Of a stretch of DNA of 64,000 bases, positions 35,788 through 46,501 are shown one piece after another. Source of the stretch: Candolleomyces eurysporus (taxonomy: Eukaryota; Basidiomycota; Agaricomycetes; Agaricales; Psathyrellaceae); assembly GCA_027579435.1 (NCBI GenBank), contig JANBPK010000814.1, positions 83,580-147,579 of the forward strand, read 5' to 3'. Within the stretch, counting starts at the first letter, position 1. Every line of letters begins with the position of its first letter. The notes under the pieces were generated by a model. That model worked only from the letters and a program-made list of their open reading frames with translations, had not been told where the DNA came from and did not search any database. Both the position numbers and the translations under genes were made by a program.

Positions 35788-36158
35788 TTTGGCGTTTGGA
35801 ATCATGCAACTCGACATGTATTTTTACGAATTCTCTATCCCATTATTCGAATCAATATTCGATTGGTTCTCATCGTCAGCAACGTTTTGCTGAATGGCCC
35901 ATGGTGGCACCGCTAGGGATAAGAATGTAAAACCATATAGTTCATCCGTTGAGCTTTTGAATAGCTTCCCATGTTTAGGGTCGGAATTCATCGAACTTCA
36001 AGTTGAATTCCGATGTCGCCTTCGAATTCAGCCTCAATATTCAATAGCCCGCCGGTATATTGTGTTCCGGGAGGCTTTGTCATCCCAATTCCGATCCTGG
36101 ATCCGCACGCACACCATACGAAAGGCTTTCCCAGGTGATACAGCAATCTGTCAATTCC
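35788..36158. other. Intergenic between PUP1 and NACHT-TPR gene
   Basis: 371 bp with no supported gene; presumed PUP1 3' region and promoter of the NACHT gene. Confidence 0.4.
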
Positions 36159-38959
36159 ATGTACATCACCTTTACCCCTTCCTCCTTCTTCTCCTCCTCA
36201 CCGCTGCCCCCGACGATCCTTGCAGGTCAACTGTCCACGGCTGTCAAAAAGTTGGAAGACGAGAACGCCCAGACTACCTCAGTGACCCCCGACCGATTGA
36301 CTGAGAAGGAATTAGTAAGCACTCTAGCGCCCGCCCAGAGCCGCGAGTGACGCTTTCTAACCACAGGCTATCTTTGCAGGTCAGCTACATACCCGGCTAT
36401 CGATATCTTGGAACGAGGGGACCTCCCAAGCTCTCTCGAAGGCAACCGACATAGAGGAGTAAGTACAGCTTTCTAGCTTTGACAGCCCCATCCGTGAGTG
36501 ACTCTCTCGAACTGAAGTCTCTTGCATTAGATCTTTCGATGAACGTCTTTGGGGGGNTCGCGGAGCGCCCGTGTCGAAAACCTAAACGCGTACCAAGTCG
36601 AAGGAGGTTTCCACGTTCACACTCCTCAAGTGCCAGTTGGTGCTGAATATCAGAGTAAGCGCCTAGATCCCTTGCCGTCTTGAAGTTTACCGAACCCCAT
36701 ACTGACGGAGCTGTAGCCCTATATGAACTGCTTCAGCCTGTTTCAGATGCGTCCCACACGCGTGACCGAAGGCGATCACCCCCGGATTCTGCTTGCATGC
36801 CAGGAACGAGGCTGGAGGTGGTTAGTAAGGTGGGCGCTTGGGCAAGCAGCAGCATCCAGATAGCCGGGGAACCTCACATTTGCTGGATGCATGGGTACGT
36901 TGGGTCTGGAAAGTCGGCCATCTCCCAGGAGGTCTCCAGCAAGTCGGAAATGCAGGGTAGACCGGTGGCTAGTTTCTTTTTCTTCCGCAACGCGGGGGAT
37001 AGAAGCAGGATATGGAGGCTTGCGACGACTCTGGCGAGTCAAATGGCAGCGGCGGTTGCGGAAACGGCACCTTTCGTACGGGCTGCTGCGACAGCCAACC
37101 CAGGCTTGCTGAATTTCCACCAGCCGACTGCCTCGGTGGCCATGCAAATGCAGCGCCTGATTTTTGGGCCGTTCAAAGCAGCTGTGCAAGGCAGCTCAAT
37201 GGGAACGTTGGCAGAACGTCCTTTCCTCATCGTTATCGATGGCCTAGACGAATGCGAGGATAAAGATGAGGTTCAGGATCTCATCGACGGCATGCTCGCC
37301 TTCTTCACCGAAAATCCCTTCATTCCTCTTCGGGTTTTCATCACGAGCAGGGTGGAGCAGCACATCCAATCACGCCTAAATGTTCCAGGGGTTCGTTTGG
37401 AGAACCTTGTGGATCATTGCTCCGACAATGACATCGCTACCTTCCTAGATGTCCTTTTCGAAGATGAGAGGAGGCGGAACCCTGTTATCCAGGCATACGC
37501 TTGGCAACACGGAGAATGGCCCACCCCCAGCGAGAAGTGGCAGCTGGTCGAGCATATTGGTGGATCATTCATTTTCGCCTCCGCGGTCTTCAAATTCATT
37601 ATGGGGTGGAAGCTAGGTGGCGCTGACGGGCCAGGGACACCGATGGACCGCCTCCCCTTGGCCCTCAAAATGAACCCAGGCCTGGATGGGCTTTACGCGC
37701 AAACCTTAGCACGCTCCGAGCACCTTCCCTACTTCTCCGACATTATCTCAACCATCGCCTTGCTCGAATCTCCCCTCCCGACATCAGGGATTGCAGAGCT
37801 CCTTGGAATACGTACCTACGAGGTCGTCAACGTCCTGGTGAATTTGCAGGCAATTGTGCAAGTTCCCGGAACGGATAATATGCCCGTCACGCTTTGCCAT
37901 ACCTCCCTCCGCGACTTTCTGACCACTCAAAGTCGATCACATCGCTTCTTTGCCCATCCGTCCCTTCATGTTCGTCTATTTCTTCGCTGCATCGAGTGCG
38001 AACTCGAGCTTCGTCGACAAAGACCCGGAGGCCTCATTCATGCCCGTGAATGTGTATCAGCTGTTGGATATGCCCTCAGCCATTCAGCCAAACACCATTC
38101 CCGAGGGCGAGACTTCTTCAAGCTATCAGCTTCAAATTCCGCCATCCATTTGCGTCGTGAAATACTTGCTGTCTACCAAGTTCCGGAGTCGATGAATGGA
38201 TTGGCCAACGTAATATTGAGTCGCTTCAGACACACAGGGTCTCTCGTGGACCTTGGAGAAGCCATCTCTTTACTTCGTGAATCGCTCAGGCTTCGCCCAC
38301 CCCCTCACCCCGATCGCGCATCATCACTCAAAAGGCTCGCCAATGCGCTCCAGAGTCGTTATCGGCTCACTCAATTTATTGCCGACCTTGAGGAGGCCAT
38401 TTCCCTCCTTCGTGAAGCGGTCACACTTGGCTCATCCCCTTCACGACTACTCGGAGACGCACTCTTGCTGCGTTACCACCACATGAGATCCATGCCTGTC
38501 CTCGAGGAGGCCATTTCGCTTCTTAATGAAGCACTCAGACTTCGGCCAGCCCCACATCCAGACCGTTCAGCATCACTCAACAACCTCGGCGCTGCACTCC
38601 TGGATCGTTATTTGCGCGCGGGATCTACGCCTGACCTCGAGCAGGCGATTTCCATCTTTCGTGAAGCGCTCGGACTCCGAGCATCGTCTCATCCCCTTCG
38701 CTCAGTCCCACTCGGCAACCTTGTCATATCCCTCCAAAACATGTACAAAAAGAACCGCGCACTCCCCCACCTTCAAGAGGCGATTCTTTACAGCGGGGAG
38801 CTTTTGGAATCCCACTATCCTGTTGGACACGAGAATCGAGCCGAATGGTTGGGGCGCTTGACTTCTCTCCTCGAGATGCGATTCGACGCAACGGGGCGAG
38901 AAGAAGATTTCGCAGATATTGCGAGGCTGAAGGAAGAGGCATACCGATCGTCGACGTGA
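36159..38959 (+). CDS. NACHT NTPase with C-terminal TPR repeats (fungal NLR-like/STAND protein)
   Basis: The core has P-loop motif ICWMHGYVGSGKSAIS (Walker A) and FLIVIDGLDECEDKDE (Walker B, NACHT pattern), followed by VFITSRVE (sensor-like) and a winged-helix-like stretch ending TLCHTSLRDFLTTQSR. At least four TPR-like units of about 42 residues follow, with HPDRSASLNNLGAALLDRY and DLEQAISIFREALGL as type sequences. This repeat family commonly accompanies CHAT proteases in mushrooms; no CHAT domain is seen here. Upstream exons (36159-36314, about 36377-36460, about 36533-36654) join to the main exon through LYELLQPVSDA and give an N-terminal region I cannot assign. The N at 36557 in a G-run makes that join uncertain; the first ATG in the main exon is at 36797. 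STAND proteins act as signalling switches in nonself recognition and cell death; that role is inferred. Confidence 0.85.
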
Positions 38960-40094
38960 CAGTGGGTTGCGCATCTGGGCCTCACTGGCTCAACAACCTT
39001 CTCTTTCCGGTGTCGGGGCTTCGTCAACCTAGTAGGGCGAACGGGGTCAGGGCGTTGTGGGCCCTCGTGAGTACTTGAAACGAACACAATTCGAATACTG
39101 GGAGAAACCTACAGCTCCTGGTCGGCAGGTGCACCGTGACTCACGGTGTAGCATTAGTGCCTTTGGGCACACCTCTATTACTATGAACTATGGATTCATA
39201 GATTAGCTCGTTGGATCATATAATCTACGCGATACCCGTAATCGATGTACAATAGACCAAAACTACCAACACGATGACGCATCCATAGGCTTACCTTAGC
39301 ATCCCCACTAGTTCTTGCGAACTGGACAGCTACTTACTACAAACCCAAGGCCCACGACGATTTGGTGGGAACACGAGGAACGAAGGTGGCGGGGAGCAAC
39401 GCGTACGGCCGCAGGCTTCTACCACGGCTCATTCGTATAGCCTGGAAACCGCAACAGCGTCAGATTCGTTGCAAGATAGCTCCAACCGCGTTCGAAGGGC
39501 TCAGGTCTCTCCGAAAGGCTGATCTGACCAGTAATGTCTGAACCCGTCAAATCCAAGACCTTGAAGTTATGCTCTTTATCGCTAACAAGAGTCTACCAAA
39601 CTATCGGACCCAAGCCCAGCAACTTTTCGCGACCATCCACTGCCATCTTACTTCCAAAGCTCTGCAAAGACTTTGGATGGTGGATGGGGAAAGGGGAAAG
39701 TGTCCCCTGAAAGAGCCCTTTGACTTGGGTACCCGATCTCGCTAATGCCATCGTTGACAACCTACATACGTGCAAATATCACGAAATATGTTCGTCATGT
39801 CTCGAGCGAATCATCTGTGCTAAACAAACTCCTGATTTAAACCACTGTCATCGTCTCGGAACAGCATACCCATGTATGAGATCCAGAGCCTAAATATCGC
39901 TACTAACACATGGGGAAACTATGATGTCGCGCAGGCCATGAACTTCCTCAAGCTGACCTGCATTGGCTCGGAGTCCAGGGATACGCATTGACGCTATAGG
40001 GAACATGAGCAATAAGAAGCGAAATCATAAAGAAAAAGCATATTGACGGTCGACTAAAATATACCTGCATGCTGTCATGGTAAGGGTCAAGAGA
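38960..40094. other. Intergenic, no supported gene
   Basis: 1.1 kb between the NACHT gene and F-box copy 4, with only short open stretches. A small hairpin CACCGTGACTCACGGTG lies near 39130-39150. No CHAT-like or other domain was found downstream of the TPR gene. Confidence 0.45.
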
Positions 40095-41741
40095 TCAACC
40101 CAGAGCAGCAGCCACCTCTTGCCACCGCCTGGTGTATTTGCTCGGGGGTTCAAGGTTCCATGATCCATCACAGTCCAGAATTGACAGCTCTGGGAAGTGA
40201 AACATCAGGAAGGATACGACCTCATTTGGCGATTCGATGGGTGAATGGCCAACGAACAGGTTTTGCAGACGAGGCGCTGCAAAACCGGCAGGTACAAGGT
40301 GACTTTCTTCTCCATTGATCTGACTGGCATCGAAAGGGAAACCAAGTGAACGAAGTTCCCGACAACGGTACGCCAATTCAAGTAGATGGGTATGGTTGAC
40401 GCGAGGAATGCGGCTATTATCGTAATCGTTGTGCAACCGAAAAAGTTGTATGTTTGGCCAGGCCGTTGGAATTGTCCCGACTTCCTCCGGGGTGAGCCAG
40501 ATGCCGTCTCTGAAGGATAAGTCCACTTTCTTGAGTTCCTTGAAGATAAAAAGTGGGGATATGTCAGCGGTGACCCTTGTTAACTCCAGAGGCTCTTCGT
40601 AGATTTCATCCAAATCGTCCAAAACATCCAGCTTTTGAAAAGTGGCGGGATTCATATGGCGTTGAACCGCATTGATGAAGAGCTGGACTTGAGCCACATT
40701 TCCTTCACTCAACGAGGGGTCTTCGTCGCTGCCATAGGACCATGTAACTTCGAGATCTTCAACACGATTCTCCAGAGGAAGGCGTTGGAGAAAACGTGCA
40801 GCATTGCGAAGGGAGGAGGAGAGCTGAATTTTTCGGAGTGACATGAAGCCGCTAACAGTCATTGGACCGTCTTGTCCAGTCTGTTGTGGTATTATCACGG
40901 GAAGGTCCTGTAACCCAGATAACGCCAGGGTGCGAAGGCGTGGAAGAGACGAAAGTCTCCGAATGGCGTCTCCAGATGGCCCGCACAATGTGACGGTTTC
41001 CAGATGCTCCCAGGGAAGGGAGTCCAGATAATCACAGTGATAGTACGGGGTGTTCCCTAAAGCATCCTCGAAACTTCCGATGTCGAGGTCCTTCAGTCTT
41101 GGGAGGTTTTTGAAAATGTACCGAAGGAAGGCACCCTGAGTGTGCACATCTGGGTGCAGCATCAAGTTCAATTTGACTATTTTCGGACCCAAGAAGAGGG
41201 TCAAAAACGGAAAGACTTTCCAAAAGTCTTTTTTCATGATGGTTGTGGTCCAGGTGCACTGAACGACTCGAGGTGAAAGGGCGCCAAGCTGAAAATCTGT
41301 GGCTGCTTGGAGCGCTTGGAGGAAGTCCACAGAAGGCGCCCCGGGCGGTTGGAAAGGGGTCATCTCCGTAACACGTATTCGATGAGAATAGAACTCGATG
41401 TATCGTTCTAGATCATCGGCTTTCAGCTCTCGGAGCAGGTACTGTTTCAATACATAAGGATGATAAACACAGCTGAGAATGGAAACTGAGACGGCTCTTA
41501 CCGCAACTTTGCGCTTTTGTCCAGGTAAAAAATCAATATCTTCCTCCTGGTATTCCCATAAATCTGTCGGCAGACATGCTAGCAGGGGTGCAAAGAGGCA
41601 TATTTCGCGCCAAAGGCTGTCCAAAGCTGGCTCAAGGAAGGCGTGACATGTTAAAGCTGCTGAGAGGAGGTCCTTCTTCCTCTGCAGGCCGTCGAAAATC
41701 AGCGTTAGAGCCTCTGGAATTTTCAGACATGAGTGGGTCAT
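40095..41741 (-). CDS. F-box-like/LRR-like protein, copy 4
   Basis: The ATG at 41741 opens MTHSCLKIPEALTLIFDGLQ, then LSAALTCHAFLEPALDSLWR, the same F-box pattern as the other copies. The gene reads as one frame of 548 codons, but GTAAGA at 41501 and CAG at 41444-41442 bound a 60-nt stop-free segment at the conserved phase-0 intron site. I therefore model exon 1 as 41741-41502 (80 codons), exon 2 from 41441, and a protein of about 528 aa. C-terminal blocks include LFVGHSPIESPNEVVSFLMF, matching GHSPIESPSLVT of copies 1 and 2. No CCCTAA motif was found in the first 220 bp upstream, unlike the other three copies. Predicted SCF adaptor. Confidence 0.82.
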   Translation of the reverse strand: MTHSCLKIPEALTLIFDGLQRKKDLLSAALTCHAFLEPALDSLWREICLFAPLLACLPTDLWEYQEEDIDFLPGQKRKVAVRAVSVSILSCVYHPYVLKQYLLRELKADDLERYIEFYSHRIRVTEMTPFQPPGAPSVDFLQALQAATDFQLGALSPRVVQCTWTTTIMKKDFWKVFPFLTLFLGPKIVKLNLMLHPDVHTQGAFLRYIFKNLPRLKDLDIGSFEDALGNTPYYHCDYLDSLPWEHLETVTLCGPSGDAIRRLSSLPRLRTLALSGLQDLPVIIPQQTGQDGPMTVSGFMSLRKIQLSSSLRNAARFLQRLPLENRVEDLEVTWSYGSDEDPSLSEGNVAQVQLFINAVQRHMNPATFQKLDVLDDLDEIYEEPLELTRVTADISPLFIFKELKKVDLSFRDGIWLTPEEVGTIPTAWPNIQLFRLHNDYDNSRIPRVNHTHLLELAYRCRELRSLGFPFDASQINGEESHLVPAGFAAPRLQNLFVGHSPIESPNEVVSFLMFHFPELSILDCDGSWNLEPPSKYTRRWQEVAAALG

Positions 41742-43371
41742 GGTGATGGTAGAATAAGGAGAAGATGCGCGGGCGTGTTGTCGTTAGCGATCGATGGCGC
41801 CGCTTGTTGTTGTGCTTCCCACACCTCGGCGCTGACTGGGGGAAAGCCGCCGTTCCAATACATTCAAGTTCGGAACATCTTGACATAAAAGGCTCCAAGG
41901 AGCGCTGTGGAGCTGAGGAACAGCTCTACATCGGAAGGTCCTTGCTTCGATCGTGATATCTGGGTCTCGAGGCCTAACAAGGAGGCGCCTGATGTTCAGG
42001 AGATCTACTCCCCAACTCTCTCAATGTAAAAGCGGGTGGTCACCAGAAGCGAGAAGGGTATTTGACTATATCTACCCTGAAGATATGTAGCACAACCAAT
42101 CGTCCAGGTGAATGATCCTTGGGCCCGGGTGACTTGCAAGGATGATTGTCCACATGATCTATTGTCTATTGCGCAGGTGGGTAAACATGTCAGTTTGGGC
42201 CTACGCCGCCCTCTACACTCAGTTGTAAATTCGTGTTTCTCTTGAGGTATGTACCGACTGCTTCAATCATTACCAGACAACCCGGATATACTCAGTGACA
42301 TCTAGGCCTTAATCTATCCCGAGCACTGGCAGTCCCGATGATCAACCCCTCATGAGCAAAGTGCAACCTATTATATAAAGGGTGCGGCCTAGACGCGGAT
42401 GCGGAATAGTGCCTACCACGACAGATGTTAGTAGAAGGCGTACTAGTTTGGGCTGTAAAAAGCGAAGCGTCAGTGTGGAGGCGTACGATCACGATGAAAT
42501 GGACCATCGTGCATTCTTCCTAACATCGGTAGAACGGAATGAATTGTGGTTTGAGCGTTGAAGGAAGACCGCTGAAAACCAACTACCTACATACCAACTC
42601 TCAGCAAACGATCGAAGGCAAAGAGCTCTAGTGGTCGTGCGAGACGACGAGGCGGCGTCAACCACGACAGATAGACGCGCTAGTTTGTCCTAGCACACGG
42701 CTCGCCGCGATGAGAGATGGAAGGAGTACGCACTCCGCACGAAGTAGGAGTTTAGTGGCAGTAATTCGTTCAGCGAATCATTGAGAGCCGAGTGGGGAAT
42801 TTAGAGCTCAAGAAAGTGTCTGGGTCGAGACATGCTCTATGGGCGTCTGAGGCGGCTGACTAAGACATGCCGCCATTAGCCAGAGACGAACGAAAGGTCA
42901 ACCATTGGTCAATCTCGCCATCATCAGGGGCGGGGCCCGGGATGACGGTGCTGTTGGTATCATGGTTAATTATGGCGCGGTCGCAATCGAAAAGCCTTTC
43001 TCGTCCAGAAGAGAGGAGAAGCATTCGTCGATTCGCGCGTGCTCGTCCACGCTGCACCATCGCTGCAGCCCCGATGTCTGGTCGCTATCTAGCCGCCGGT
43101 AAGAGTTTGGAAAAGAACACGAAGATTTGTCAATGACACCTTCGTTCGAGAGTCGTGGTCTATAGGTCTGAAAGCACGTATCTTGGTACGTCTAGTTATA
43201 TTATATGAATAACACAGGTCGTAACGCTCGTTAGTTAATGCGTGTAGCTATCCGTGAGTCCCCACAAGACATGATGATATATGTATATGAAGCAGACCGC
43301 ATACCATCCCCTTTGATTGACCAACATAGATGTCTCCCCAGTAGCTTTTTCCATCACTCCCAACGACCTTT
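41742..43371. other. Intergenic, short dispersed repeat, no supported gene
   Basis: 1.6 kb with no convincing coding sequence. ACCACGACAGAT followed by CTAGTTTG occurs twice with different spacing (42415-42450 and 42661-42687). Open stretches near 42860-43136 occur on both strands without motifs. Confidence 0.4.
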
Positions 43372-45983
43372 TTAATGCCCTCCACTGGCCCCACTCCCAT
43401 TGGACACCGCACTATACCCATTACCATTCTCACCCCGCTCTCCACCATCCTTTTGCATCTCTGCCTTCCTCAATCTATCCTCATTCTCCAACCTCAACCG
43501 CACCTTCTCCACTTCATGATCCCAATCCGTCTTGAAGCACAGATAAGTTCCGATGAAGGAGCAGTACACGAGTGAGAAGGTCAGTCCGATCCAGAGTCCG
43601 TGAAGACCCATTTTCCAGGGGAATGCAAGGTAGATGCCGATTGGGATGCCGATCAGGTAGTATGCACTATTAAATTCAAAAAAAGAAAACAAGAAAGATA
43701 ATGGTGAGATTTTCGATTCGATGACACTTTATGTAATGAATCAGATTGATAGAACGCACCTAAGATTGAGGATGGCACCAATGAGCTGTTTACCACGCGC
43801 GCGGAGGATACCTCCAGTGACAGCCGAGTTCCCGTCGAAGACCTGGAACAAAGCGACAAGGGGTAGAATCTCGGAGACCAGAGCGATGACCTCTGTATTG
43901 CGTCGAAGAGTGTGGAATATTCCGGATCAGAGATGCATATTTCTCATGGTGAATTTCGATAACAGCTGCATACCTTCGTCGTCGTTGAAGAGCCGTCCCC
44001 ATACGTCCCTCCCAAGCAAGAACATAAGACTATCCAAGGTGAGTCACAATTAAAAAANTGGGACAAATTTTATGTATATAGAGACGTACCTTGTCAAACA
44101 AGAGATCGCAAGCGCAATCACGATAGATGTCTTTGCGGAGACATCCGCACGCTTCGCCTTGCGTTCACCAAGCAGGTTTCCAATTCTACAGGTTCGGCGT
44201 TAGACACGAGGTGATACAGTGAAATGAATGAATTACCGAACGGAAGTAGCCACGCTAAGCGCGAAGGGCGCTTGGAAGGTCGTCGACGCAGAAACAAGCA
44301 GTACAGATTGTGTCGCAAGGACGGTTGGTCCCAGCCTAGAAAGCGAATCCGGTCAGCACGGGAGTATGAGTGCGGTAGAAGGTGACATCATACATGGAAG
44401 CAGCCAACGCCACCAACTCCCAAGCCCACCATTCCGAAGCGGTTTGACCTTGGAAAAAGATAAATGCATAAACTCGTGATGCTTGAGAGAAGCCGGAAGC
44501 GAGTGACATACCAACTCCGCTGAGACCAAAGTGTACTAGAACCCCGAGGTTGGTGAACATCCGACTGGAGAGGGGATGCCAGGCCCGTCGGTCCACAAAG
44601 AAAACACCATAGGCGAGCGACGCTATCGAGATGAGGTTGAACGAAATTGCTGAAGCTAGAGGTGCTCCGATGAAACCAAGCCTGAAAGGTTTAGGACCCC
44701 ATACTGAAGCGGGGTGAGTACTAGTTGGATTGAGCCATGTACCAAAAGCAAGACCCACCCAGAAGCCATCCGAGGAACGCGTTGATGGGGGCTACCATGA
44801 GGATAATCCTCGTTGGCACTGTGAAGAGACCTGTTCCGGAACATCAATCGCCTGACCTCCAAAAGCTTCACAGAAATGCCTTACCCTGCGACTGGAAGTA
44901 CCGTCTTCATATCCGATTCGCAGAATTCTGATCAGTTTGGTGTTGACGTAACTGGAACGGGATTGTAATTGCTTACCGGCTGATACAGTTAAAAGCGTAT
45001 GCTGCGAAAGCATGTCAGTTTGTAAATGTAGGATAAGTCCGCGGGACATACCAGGGAGGCCAAGAGATACCCAACGAAGGTAGACTGCTGCAAGGTGGGC
45101 AACATCCGGGTCTTGCCTCAAGAAGAGAAGTATAGACTCCGCGCTGAACCAGATCAGGAGAATGGGCTGGCAGGGATCATGTGTGAGTCAAGGTCATCCA
45201 CAAGCGAGACAAGAGTGTCGTACGATCAACATCGCTCCCATAACGACACCTAGAGCAAAGGGCATGAGCTTCGGGAAGCAAGTCGGGTATGGAAGGATCT
45301 TACACATTCGTTGTGCCCACAGTCCGACGTATTGAGGATGTGAGGACGTCCATGCCGATGGGAGGAGAGTGTCAAGAGCACTGCAGAAGCCTTGGATGAT
45401 ACTAAAACCTGATACGCTGGCCGTCATCGAGCCTAAACTGATAGCGGCCAATGCTGTCGTCGAAAGATGTCCAATGGATATGACAGGTACAATTACCAGT
45501 GTGTACTCCAACAAGTGTGTTCTACATGTGTACCGTCAGGAACGGATATGACTCGAGTCAGAGCGACGGAACTCACCCAAACACCGGAAGAGCATATTTT
45601 GTCAGAATCTTGAGCTCCTCCCAAAACATTTCCATCTTTCCGTCATTGTCATGAGCAGGATCTCGATCAATGTCTTCTTCAATTCGAGGAATGGGTGGGG
45701 GAGCCAGCAACGGGGTGTGTTCAGTTGGCACAGAGCTCGTACTCTCACCCGAACTTGGACCTGGGTAAACACCCATGGTTGGATTTTTGGGTCGGAAATA
45801 TGGGCCAGGAAGACTTTCCCTGCGTCGAATGGTCTTGCCCTTGGGGGTAACGGTCTCGTCGGTGGTCTCTGACTCGGACAAAGAGTCCTCTTCTACGTTG
45901 TGGTGGCCAGCGACACGAGAAAGCAAGGCATAATCGGAAGGCAAGGACGCAGGACCCTGATAGTGGGCGAAGGTAGAGGACAT
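43372..45983 (-). CDS. MATE family multidrug/toxin efflux transporter
   Basis: The ATG at 45983 begins MSSTFAHYQGPASLPSDYAL, a long hydrophilic cytosolic N-terminus (about 125 residues), then ELKILTKYALPVFG and the MATE core: HLSTTALAAISLGSMTASVS, FSIIQGFCSALDTLLPSAWT, VGLWAQRM, FIGAPLASAISFNLISIASL, SVATSVRIGNLLGERKAKRA, LMFLLGRDVWGRLFNDDE, QVFDGNSAVTGGILRARGKQ and GLHGLWIGLTFSLVYC. MATE proteins have 12 helices in two pseudo-symmetric halves and export organic cations or metabolites by H+ or Na+ antiport; fungal ones resemble yeast Erc1. Around nine introns interrupt it, one containing the N at 44058. It is divergent from the HDAC gene with 518 bp between start codons. Confidence 0.88.
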
Positions 45984-46501
45984 GGTGGAGCCTCGAAAGT
46001 CGAGTCAAGACGTAAACCTGTTAGAATTTATCCACCCTCCGCTTCCGCCGCATTTGTGCGCCGGAGACGCGGTAATTTTTCCGGACCAGCTGACTAAGTC
46101 GCCCTGATTCCGTACCGCACCAATTCCGTACGATAACATTGTATGGCGAATAGCGGTGAACACGAGGCTAAATGACTGCGAGGCTGTTAGACACAGATGA
46201 GGAAGAAAAAGGTTCTTTGCCACAAAACGGTCGCGCATTATCGCCCTGGAAGTTTGATGAGATCGAGACCCCTACAGCCAGCGAGACTCGAGTCCCTGGT
46301 CTGTCAAGATATCGCTGGGTATTAGCATGAGAGTGTAGCGTTTTACCTGTGGCGCAACGATGAAAGTGAAAGGATGAAATGAAAAGCTGCGAGCACTTGA
46401 ACATTGAATAGGGGTGTTTGGCTAAACGGGGATCAAAACACATTGATCCTGAAGCGGAACGTTGCGGTGCGCGGTCGTTGCACAAACTTGAAGCTTCAAG
46501 G
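45984..46501. promoter_or_regulatory. Divergent promoter region between MATE and HDAC genes
   Basis: 518 bp without supported coding sequence between two divergent ATGs. No specific site is assigned. Confidence 0.4.
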
